From Nitrospiraceae bacterium (GTDB lineage: Bacteria; Nitrospirota; Nitrospiria; Nitrospirales; Nitrospiraceae), in assembly GCA_019637075.1 (NCBI GenBank), contig JAHBWI010000002.1:186001-250000 (forward strand): a stretch of 64,000 nt of DNA, given 5' to 3'. The position numbers were made by a program, and so were the translations under genes. Positions 57,698-64,000 of the stretch are shown piece after piece (the stretch's first letter is position 1; every line of letters starts with the position of its first letter). Under the pieces are notes generated by a model. The model was given only the letters and a program-made list of their open reading frames with translations. It searched no databases and was not told the DNA's origin.

Positions 57698-60316
57698 CTA
57701 GTTCGTCTTCATGGACACCGGTACGGTTTGCACCGGTGCCTGTTCCTCAGCCTGTTGAGTCGCCGGCACCTGTCCGCTCAAGGGCAGAATCGCCCGGCTG
57801 TCGCGGTCCAGTACCTTCAACATGCCCCAGTGACCGGCATCGAGATAGCCAGGCCGCTGGTTCAGCCACAGGTAGTCGCCGGGGATTGAATTCGGTCCTC
57901 CTGCTCCACCGTGCAGCCACGCGTTGATGACCTCCGCACCGCCGAACTCCATGGTGCTCACGAGGTCCGCGCCGCTCAGGTACGGCTCATGTTTCCACTC
58001 ATGACCCGAGACGCTGAAGAGTTGCACCTGTTCGCTGAAGGCGCCCAGGACGTGAATCACGACGGGATCGCCGACGTGCGCCGCAATGGTCGGCGTCACC
58101 GGTTGATCGCCCGTTTTCACGCAGGCAAATACTTCGCTATAGGCACAGCCCTTTTCGGTTCGATAATCGGTCGGTTCCGACCGGTAGTTCACCGCCGTCA
58201 CACCGGCCACCCTTTGGATGTAGGGCATGAAGCTGGTGCCGATGATGTTGTCTTCATCTTGGAAGAGCAACGCGAACGACCGGTAGTTCTGCCGGGTTTC
58301 ATTCCCCGCCACACTCCGATCAACGAACACGTCCGCGCGCCAGGAGCTCTTCTGGGCCAAGTCCTCGCCCGTCACCGGGTCCCGATACTGCGAGCCCTTG
58401 GGACCGATGATGATGGCGCCGAACAGGCCGTTCCGCGGGTTCTCGACCACGTTGCCCCAGTCCTGAATCAGGGCCGCGTTCTCGCCGAACTCCGGATGGG
58501 CGAAGAAGGTATACATCCGGCTCTGGCCGGGCGCCACGGTCTGGTCGCCCGGATTGTTGCCGGCGTTGATACCCATGGACTCCTTCGGATCATAGGCCAG
58601 GTTGTCCACGTGGAACCCGGCCCGTTCCTTAGCCATCTCGTTCTTGAGATTGACCTTGATGCAATCGCCCACGTTCACGTGCAGCGTCAATGGGCTCGGC
58701 TCGAGACTGCCCGAGGCGACCTTCGTCATTTCGCCTTCGAGCACATACATCTTGCCGCTCTCATTGCCGAGGACCATCTTCCGTTCCAGGTCCACTTCCA
58801 TCGCACCCGGCGTTCCCTTGTTGTAGCGGATCGCCTTATCAATGGCGGCCACGTTGAACGTCTTCACCGGCGCATCAGCCGGGCACACCGACTTGGCCTG
58901 CTGCGGGATCTCCTCGCGGCCCGGGAGCGACTGCAACGTACCATCCGCCTTGTCGAGCACCCGGAAGAGGCCCCAGCTGCCTTCTGCGAAATGCGACGCG
59001 CGACCGCTGTAGTACATATAGTCGCCCGCCATCTGCGGCTGACGAGCCCAGCGGATGGAACCGCCGTGCAGGTGATGCGAGTGCACGATTTCGGAGCCGC
59101 CCGCCATCCGGAACTTGGCAGGATCGCCAAGGTACGAACGCGGGATCGTGGTCGCCGGATCGCCGAACGTATAGGATCCGTAGGCCATCGACTCGTCGCC
59201 GTAGAAGCCCATATGGGCCTGCAATTCGATCCGCGTGCCGTGCGGCTCACTGCGATAGTTCAGCAAACGCGCTCCCGGACGATACGAGTCGGTATGGGCA
59301 TCGCGCTGCGGCAACATTTCGCCCTTCTTGTTCAAGAGGCGGAACGCTTCGTCTCCTGCTTCATGATAGAAAATCGCAAACTCACGGAAGTCCGGGCCGG
59401 TCGGGTCTTCGATCATCGCTTCCCAACCGCTCGTCATCGGCTTGCCGTCGAAGGGGCTCAAGTAGCGCGAGCCGCGAGGCTCGACGACGAGCATGCCGAT
59501 CAAGCCCTGGTTGAACTGATCACGCGAGGCATGAGAACGGAAGAACCGGGCGCCCTCCTGGGTGTCCGGCTTGATGTACCACTCGAAACTCTGCTGGCCG
59601 CCCGCCGGGACCGTGGCTTCGGGATTCGACGGCGTGGCCGGCTTCCCGGTGGAAGCCACCACCATCGAGGACCCGTTGATGATGAGATTGGTCGCCTCCT
59701 CGGTGATGCCGTTGTGGAGCATCAGCTTGAGACAGTCGCCTTGGTTGGCCCGAATCACGAGCGGCTGGATGACATCGCCCTGCAAGCCGTTCGAGACGGC
59801 TCCGGGATCGTCTTCCTTATCTCTCGCCGTCCTGTTGGCCGTCTCTTCGGCTCGGGCCTTCTCCACGTTTTCGGTCAACACGTACATGTAGCCGGGGAAA
59901 TAATCCAGGAATCGGCTCAACGTAATTTCCACGTTGATCGCCGATACGTGATACTCCTTCACCGGTGCGTTGGCCGGACAACGCTGCCCATCGCCCACTT
60001 TCACTGCGTCATCCGCAACCAACAATACACCTTGCTGGAGCATATGACTGTTGGCCCCTTGGCTGTACCCGCCTTTTTGCCCAATGTACTCCTGCTGCCG
60101 CTTCACCTCCTCCATCATGCGGTCACGCAAAACCGACCCGCCATCGCGGTAGATGACTTTCTCCGACGACGCCGTTCCGGTGTCGCCTTTGTGGCTGTGC
60201 GGATCCGCTGCGAATCCCATGGGGGATGTCAGCAGGCTGCTCGCCAGCAGCACGGCGGGTAAGCCCGCCGCCAGTCCAGCCCTTCGGCGCTTCTTGAAAC
60301 CGAACCGCCTTCTCAT
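57698..60316 (-). CDS. Two-module multicopper-oxidase-like protein with hybrid first module (operon B)
   Basis: 872 residues. Signal peptide with a basic start (MRRRFGFKKRRRAGLAAGLPAVLL). It aligns with the 1580-residue operon A oxidase from end to end except for one missing block of 709 codons: RWARQP of module 1 is joined directly to QMAGDY of module 2 (junction at 59035/59036). The result is a hybrid module that keeps HSHHLHGG but loses H-C-H-x3-H. In addition FHSHASRD has become FRSHASRD. Few copper ligands remain, so it may be structural or have altered chemistry. AAGGAGACCGG precedes ATG 60316. Confidence 0.88.
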   Translation of the reverse strand: MRRRFGFKKRRRAGLAAGLPAVLLASSLLTSPMGFAADPHSHKGDTGTASSEKVIYRDGGSVLRDRMMEEVKRQQEYIGQKGGYSQGANSHMLQQGVLLVADDAVKVGDGQRCPANAPVKEYHVSAINVEITLSRFLDYFPGYMYVLTENVEKARAEETANRTARDKEDDPGAVSNGLQGDVIQPLVIRANQGDCLKLMLHNGITEEATNLIINGSSMVVASTGKPATPSNPEATVPAGGQQSFEWYIKPDTQEGARFFRSHASRDQFNQGLIGMLVVEPRGSRYLSPFDGKPMTSGWEAMIEDPTGPDFREFAIFYHEAGDEAFRLLNKKGEMLPQRDAHTDSYRPGARLLNYRSEPHGTRIELQAHMGFYGDESMAYGSYTFGDPATTIPRSYLGDPAKFRMAGGSEIVHSHHLHGGSIRWARQPQMAGDYMYYSGRASHFAEGSWGLFRVLDKADGTLQSLPGREEIPQQAKSVCPADAPVKTFNVAAIDKAIRYNKGTPGAMEVDLERKMVLGNESGKMYVLEGEMTKVASGSLEPSPLTLHVNVGDCIKVNLKNEMAKERAGFHVDNLAYDPKESMGINAGNNPGDQTVAPGQSRMYTFFAHPEFGENAALIQDWGNVVENPRNGLFGAIIIGPKGSQYRDPVTGEDLAQKSSWRADVFVDRSVAGNETRQNYRSFALLFQDEDNIIGTSFMPYIQRVAGVTAVNYRSEPTDYRTEKGCAYSEVFACVKTGDQPVTPTIAAHVGDPVVIHVLGAFSEQVQLFSVSGHEWKHEPYLSGADLVSTMEFGGAEVINAWLHGGAGGPNSIPGDYLWLNQRPGYLDAGHWGMLKVLDRDSRAILPLSGQVPATQQAEEQAPVQTVPVSMKTN

Positions 60317-60318
60317 AC

Positions 60319-60328
60319 ACCGGTCTCC
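60319..60328 (-). promoter_or_regulatory. Oxidase B ribosome-binding site complementary to its leader loop
   Basis: The minus strand GGAGACCGGT before ATG 60316 can pair with ACCGGCCUCC of the leader hairpin (60548-60557): nine of ten positions, with one A-C mismatch. This mirrors the pairing in operon A although the two ribosome sites differ. Confidence 0.5.
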
Positions 60329-60510
60329 TTCTGCAGCCGCCCTCCATGACGAGAGCGGCAATCTGTGGGTGACTCCGTCCGTCTGAACCACACTCAGATC
60401 TGATGATTGGTACATCCACCGATCCGGCTGCCTGTGCAACGGATCGCTAGATCGACGAATCCCCAGAAGCTTGTCACCTGCCTCCCTCATGCCTCACCGG
60501 CCCTATTGGT

Positions 60511-60581
60511 GCTGGTGAAGTGCATCTCCCCGAGACGCGGGTTATTCGGAGGCCGGTCCGAATCCCGAATACTTCACCAGC
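60511..60581 (-). promoter_or_regulatory. Structured leader RNA element, copy B (three-way junction)
   Basis: 71 nt. The outer stem is 11 perfect pairs (60571-60581 with 60511-60521). Hairpin 1 has a GGG/CCC stem, a 2-base bulge, AUUCGGA/UCCGAAU and loop CCGGCC (60539-60566). Hairpin 2 has seven pairs, one of them G-U, around a GGG loop (60522-60538). The apical GGACCGGCCUCC is identical to copy A. The element begins about three bases after the predicted transcription start and ends 194 bases before the start codon. Confidence 0.65.
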
Positions 60582-60594
60582 GCCCCCACGCTTC

Positions 60595-60610
60595 CGCAAT
60601 AATGATGCCT
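60595..60610 (-). promoter_or_regulatory. Sigma-54 promoter of oxidase operon B
   Basis: The minus strand reads AGGCATCATTATTGCG: GG, ten bases, GC, with TTGC intact. Transcription would start near 60584, giving a leader of about 268 bases. Same geometry as the operon A and regulator promoters. Confidence 0.7.
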
Positions 60611-60698
60611 CGCGAGCGAATACGTGGATTCTCCTCTGTTCATGCAGGTTTTCACTTCCTACGTTGCCTAAGAGCGCTTTCGGGCATTTTTCGCGAAT

Positions 60699-60718
60699 AT
60701 GGGACGGACTCGTCCCAT
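60699..60718. promoter_or_regulatory. Enhancer dyad of oxidase operon B
   Basis: ATGGGACG-N4-CGTCCCAT, a perfect 8-bp dyad centred about 106 bases upstream of the sigma-54 promoter. It fits the shared consensus ATGGGRCG-N4-CGYCCCAT. Confidence 0.68.
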
Positions 60719-60861
60719 GATTGTGCCAGCGCTCTCACCGAGCGCCAGGATAATCAACCACATAGCGTTGTCTATCGGCTTACACAGTGAAACCGGGAAA
60801 ATGTGGCGAGTTGGAACAGTGCGAGAATCGGCGCACGAGAATCTACGGAAGGGAAGTAGGC

Positions 60862-62067
60862 TCAGAGATGGCGGATTTGTTCAGGGAGGTTGGCGCAGCC
60901 AAGCAACGGTCCATCGGCCCCAATAGCCGCACGCTCCGCCACGCGCTGCAATTCCCGCACATTGCCGGGCCAGGCATATTGGCACAGGTGGGCAAGCGCA
61001 TCCGGCGTGAAACCGAATCCTGATACCGGCTCGGGATACTTACGCTGCAACAGCGGCGTCATGAACACTCGCGCCAACTGCTCTAGATCTTCCAACCGTT
61101 CGCGCAGCGGAGGTACGGAGACAGGCACGACACTGAGGTGCTGGTAGAGATCCTCGCGAAATTCGCCCGACTGACAGGCCTGCTCAAGCGGCTTGGTCGA
61201 CGCGGCGATCACACGAATATCCAACCGGTAGAACTCACTCCCATTGACCCGTCTGGCGCGCTGTTCCTTCAGTGCGCGCAACAACTTCGCCTGAATGCGT
61301 AGGCTCAAACCCCAAACTTCGTCCAAGAATAGGGTGCCGCCGTGAGCGGCTTCCAGCGAGCCCGACCGTGCGCCGCTCGATTTTGTCGGACGCAATGCTT
61401 CGAGGCCGAACAACTCGGCCTCGACCATCGCCTCCTCCGCCCCCAGACAGTCCACAGGCATGAACAGCTTGCTGTGCCGTGGACTGATGGCATGGATTTG
61501 ACGAGCGATCCGCTCCTTGCCACTCCCATTTTCACCGAACAACAGGACGGCGGCTTCGGTCTGAGCAACTCGGTCGACCAATGCGCGGACTGACCGGATG
61601 GCGAGACTAGTTCCAGACAACACCGGCTCGCCGCCTGTCTCCGGGCCTCGTCGTGCTGCTGCCTGCTTCGCAATAGGCTTCTCAGTTGCGACGTCGGCCG
61701 GCTCGTCTCCCAACGCCCGCTGAATCACCGTCCGGAGTTCCCTGCCGGTAAACGGTTTCGCGAGGTAATCAAAGGCACCGTGACGCATGGAACTCACGGC
61801 GGTGCGAATCGAGGCATAGGCCGTCAACAACACCACCTTGATCGCGGGGTCAATGCGCTTCGCGGCTTTTAACAGATCGATTCCGTCCAGCCCTGGCATA
61901 CGCAGATCGGTGACCAACACCTGGGGATGCTCGCGCTCGATGGCATCGAGCGCCCGCTGCGGATCAGTCTCGACAATGCAGTTGCACGAGGGCCCGGTCA
62001 GGATCCGTCGGCAATTTTCGACCGCGTCCGGCTCGTCGTCGACGATGAGGATCTTCGTCAGTGGCAT
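60862..62067 (-). CDS. Degenerate NtrC-type response regulator (no GAFTGA, no HTH)
   Basis: 401 residues. The receiver domain is intact (ILIVDDEPDA, phospho-Asp in VLVTDLRMPGLDG, LLTAY, Lys in YLAKPF). The AAA+ domain has a Walker A (GENGSGKERIA), Walker B (GTLFLDEVWG) and the [11 protein letters not shown] segment. Where sigma-54 activators have GAFTGA, this protein has LRPTKSS. It also stops right after the AAA+ domain, without the Fis-type helix-turn-helix. It therefore should neither contact sigma-54 nor bind DNA on its own; it may modulate the neighbouring regulator. GGGGA precedes the ATG, and it has its own dyad and promoter. Confidence 0.9.
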   Translation of the reverse strand: MPLTKILIVDDEPDAVENCRRILTGPSCNCIVETDPQRALDAIEREHPQVLVTDLRMPGLDGIDLLKAAKRIDPAIKVVLLTAYASIRTAVSSMRHGAFDYLAKPFTGRELRTVIQRALGDEPADVATEKPIAKQAAARRGPETGGEPVLSGTSLAIRSVRALVDRVAQTEAAVLLFGENGSGKERIARQIHAISPRHSKLFMPVDCLGAEEAMVEAELFGLEALRPTKSSGARSGSLEAAHGGTLFLDEVWGLSLRIQAKLLRALKEQRARRVNGSEFYRLDIRVIAASTKPLEQACQSGEFREDLYQHLSVVPVSVPPLRERLEDLEQLARVFMTPLLQRKYPEPVSGFGFTPDALAHLCQYAWPGNVRELQRVAERAAIGADGPLLGCANLPEQIRHL

Positions 62068-62136
62068 AGTATTCCCCGTTCCAATTATGGCAAGGGACGG
62101 CCCGGCAACCGTCCGAGCAGAACAGTTTCTACACGA

Positions 62137-62152
62137 AGCAAGTTGGATGCCG
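62137..62152 (-). promoter_or_regulatory. Sigma-54 promoter of the degenerate regulator gene
   Basis: The minus strand reads CGGCATCCAACTTGCT: GG-N10-GC with TTGCT. Transcription would start near 62125, 58 bases before the start codon. Confidence 0.65.
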
Positions 62153-62172
62153 ATGGTACGGAACAGGCAAGA

Positions 62173-62192
62173 ATGGGGCGAGATCGCCCCAT
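62173..62192. promoter_or_regulatory. Perfect enhancer dyad upstream of the degenerate regulator gene
   Basis: ATGGGGCG-N4-CGCCCCAT, the best example of the shared dyad. Its centre is about 58 bases upstream of the predicted transcription start, closer than usual for an enhancer. It lies between the two regulator genes. Confidence 0.7.
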
Positions 62193-62222
62193 TTCAAATA
62201 CCCTGACTACTCGATGGAGGAA

Positions 62223-63617
62223 CTAGGACTCGCGGAGTCCGTGACGTTTGACCATGCGCTCGATCGTCTTGCGATCGACGTTGGCTTCCTGCGCCGCATT
62301 CCCCATGTGCCAGTTATGACGTTTGAGCAGGTCTAGGAGGAAGGTCCGTTCGAAGGAACGAACCATTTCCTGTTTGGCTTCCTTGTAGGAGGCACCTTCC
62401 TGAGCCAAGGCCTCTTCCCGCAGGGCCGTCCTGAGACGTTCCGGCAAATGGCGGGCTTGAATGACCGGTCCGTCGGCCAGCGCTGATGCCCGTTCGATGA
62501 CATTTTGCAGCTCGCGCACGTTGCCGGGCCAGGCATACTGTTTCAACAGCGCCAGGGCCTCGACGGAAAACTGCGGTCCGCCAGGATAGGCTTGGCGGGC
62601 CATGAAGCGGCGAAGAAAGGCCTGTGCCAGGAGTTCGACATCTCCCTCCCGCTCCCGCAGCGGAGGCAACACGATTGGGATGACGTTAAGTCGGTAATAC
62701 AGATCCTCTCGGAACACACCCTTCTGACTCAGTTCCTCGAGGTCGCGGTTGGACGCGGCAATGACGCGGACATTGACGTCCGTGTACCTAGTGCCCCCGA
62801 CCCGCCTGACGTGACGCTCCTGTAGGACACGTAACAAACGCGCCTGGAGCGTGTGGCTCATCCCGCTCACCTCATCGAGAAACACCGTTCCCCCGTTGGC
62901 CACCTCGAACAGACCGGCTTTGGTCGCATGGGCGCCGGTAAACGCGCCGCGCTCGTGGCCGAACAACTCCGACTCCAGCAATGTATCCGGCATTGCCACG
63001 CAGTCCACCGGAACGAATGGTTTTGCCGACCGTTCGCTCTGCTCATGGACGGCAAGCGCGGCCAGTTCCTTGCCGGTTCCGCTTTCGCCGTAAATCAAAA
63101 TGTTTGCATCGGTCCGTGCCACCCGCTTGATCAGTTCCTTGACATCGACAACCGCTCGGCTCTTGCCGAGAATGCGGTCGGTGGCCCCCCGCTCCCCCTC
63201 CTGCCCAACGGCCTCCGACTGAATCGCCTCCCCGTCTGAGCCGGGTTCCGATAGCTTGGTTAAGGCACGGCGGGCGACGTCTTCCAAGTCCTTGCTGCTA
63301 TAGGGTTTCAGAATGTAATCAAGCGCGCCACGCCGCAGGCATTCCACGGCCGTCTGAACCGTCGCGTAGGCGGTCATCAATACCACGCCGATATTGGGAT
63401 CCACTCGCTTGGTCTCAGCCAGCACGCCGATCCCATCCAGCACCGGCATGCGCAGATCGGTAAATACCAATTCCGGACGCTCATGCTGGATGCGCTCGAT
63501 CGCGCGCAATGGATCGCTCTCCGTCATGCACTCGTAGCCCAAACGGCTCAAGATGCGCCGGCAATTGTCCAGCGCATCGATTTCATCGTCGACCACTAAT
63601 ATTTTGCCTGTCCCCAT
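62223..63617 (-). CDS. NtrC-type sigma-54-dependent response regulator
   Basis: 464 residues with all parts. Receiver domain: [14 protein letters not shown], phospho-Asp in [23 protein letters not shown], Lys in YILKPYS. AAA+ domain: Walker [18 protein letters not shown] in [18 protein letters not shown], Walker [24 protein letters not shown]-terminal Fis-type helix-turn-helix follows ([23 protein letters not shown]). The start overlaps the kinase stop, and AGGAGG lies before the ATG. Most likely the activator that binds the ATGGGRCG dyads before both oxidase operons. Confidence 0.96.
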   Translation of the reverse strand: MGTGKILVVDDEIDALDNCRRILSRLGYECMTESDPLRAIERIQHERPELVFTDLRMPVLDGIGVLAETKRVDPNIGVVLMTAYATVQTAVECLRRGALDYILKPYSSKDLEDVARRALTKLSEPGSDGEAIQSEAVGQEGERGATDRILGKSRAVVDVKELIKRVARTDANILIYGESGTGKELAALAVHEQSERSAKPFVPVDCVAMPDTLLESELFGHERGAFTGAHATKAGLFEVANGGTVFLDEVSGMSHTLQARLLRVLQERHVRRVGGTRYTDVNVRVIAASNRDLEELSQKGVFREDLYYRLNVIPIVLPPLREREGDVELLAQAFLRRFMARQAYPGGPQFSVEALALLKQYAWPGNVRELQNVIERASALADGPVIQARHLPERLRTALREEALAQEGASYKEAKQEMVRSFERTFLLDLLKRHNWHMGNAAQEANVDRKTIERMVKRHGLRES

Positions 63618-64000
63618 CCGGCCTCCTGTGGTGCGCCAGGCACCGATGCCAGCGCAGGGAGCGAGACCGAAGCCTCCGCCCCGCGCCGGCCGTTCTTGAT
63701 ATCAAGACGACCACGGTGGTCCGCCACGATGCCGTAGCTGAGAAACAACCCCAGCCCGGTACCGGCCCCTTCATCCTTGGTCGTAAAAAATGGGTCGAAA
63801 ATCCTGCCCAACATTTCCTCCGGAATGCCGGGGCCCGTGTCACACACACGAACTACGGCAAAAACCCCGTCCTTGCTCGTCTCGCGGTCAGACCGCAACG
63901 TGATCACGCGGGGCTTGGGGCCGTCGGCCATCGCATCGATGGCATTGTTGATGAGATTGATGACGACGGTTTCCAACCGGTCGCGATCGCCCATAACAGG
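63596..64000 (-). CDS. Sensor histidine kinase, C-terminal ATPase part (N-terminus beyond window)
   Basis: Open frame from the window edge to a stop at 63596 (134 codons). The HATPase domain shows the N box ([19 protein letters not shown]), G1 ([12 protein letters not shown]), F box ([12 protein letters not shown]) and G2 ([13 protein letters not shown]). Overlaps the NtrC-type regulator by about 22 bases, so the two form a coupled two-component pair. The sensor and His-phosphotransfer parts lie outside the window, so the signal cannot be read here. Confidence 0.95.
   Translation of the reverse strand, partial: PVMGDRDRLETVVINLINNAIDAMADGPKPRVITLRSDRETSKDGVFAVVRVCDTGPGIPEEMLGRIFDPFFTTKDEGAGTGLGLFLSYGIVADHRGRLDIKNGRRGAEASVSLPALASVPGAPQEAGWGQAKY

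Noticed and set aside
57911-60262. 783-codon open frame on the plus strand across the short oxidase gene
   Set aside because: Antisense shadow of a GC-rich coding region; the peptide is Arg/His-rich without domains, while the minus strand encodes a clear oxidase-like protein.
60407-60790. 127-codon plus-strand open frame in the oxidase B upstream region
   Set aside because: It runs through the structured leader, sigma-54 promoter and enhancer dyad, and has no ribosome site or recognisable protein features.

Overview
The window is GC-rich chromosomal DNA from a Gram-negative bacterium: it has outer-membrane factors, lipoproteins with lipoboxes, beta-barrel-like proteins and apolipoprotein N-acyltransferase. 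Several caspase-fold proteins, DUF4384, SmbP-like proteins, very long multicopper oxidases and sigma-54 two-component regulators together suggest a Nitrospira-like (Nitrospirota) organism. This is an inference; no rRNA or other marker gene is present. I saw no tRNA, rRNA, insertion sequence, prophage or CRISPR array.

Layout. (1) 1-10 kb, minus strand: a partial TIGR03790 protein, a complete RND efflux operon (adaptor, permease, outer-membrane factor), and a CHASE2 plus FecR-like pair. (2) 10-20.7 kb: three secreted caspase-family proteins (caspase-DUF4384, caspase-coiled coil, WD40-caspase), a beta-barrel-like protein, a YVTN propeller lipoprotein and a FecR protein. (3) 20.8-36.6 kb, plus strand: lnt, then an island of about 18 small secreted, mostly cysteine-rich proteins with a DsbA/ScsC-like thiol oxidoreductase in the middle. 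The island falls into at least three paralogous families, and most members share a short linear motif, x-[E/R]-R-[G/A]-[V/I/L]. (4) 36.7-43.2 kb: a proline-rich secreted protein, a prion-like DUF4384 lipoprotein, and an ECF sigma / anti-sigma / caspase-DUF4384 operon. (5) 43.4-45.6 kb: a GTPase / response regulator / roadblock operon with a sigma-54-type promoter. (6) 45.9-60.6 kb: two paralogous five-gene operons (multicopper oxidase, cupredoxin, LolA-like, unknown periplasmic protein, SmbP-like) flanking two plus-strand genes. (7) 60.9-64 kb: histidine kinase, a complete NtrC-type regulator, and a degenerate NtrC-type regulator.

The strongest undescribed signal links parts 6 and 7. Both oxidase operons, and the degenerate regulator gene, have a GG-N10-GC sigma-54 promoter preceded by a dyad of the form ATGGGRCG-N4-CGYCCCAT. 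Both oxidase mRNAs also carry a leader of about 72 nt that folds into a three-way junction. The stems of the two copies differ in sequence but each is self-complementary, while one apical 12-mer (GGACCGGCCUCC in the RNA) is identical. That 12-mer is complementary to the oxidase ribosome-binding site in each operon. This looks like a new cis-regulatory RNA inside a sigma-54 regulon. The second notable system is the Arg-containing motif shared by the secreted protein island, next to several Arg-type caspase homologues that could be its processing enzymes.
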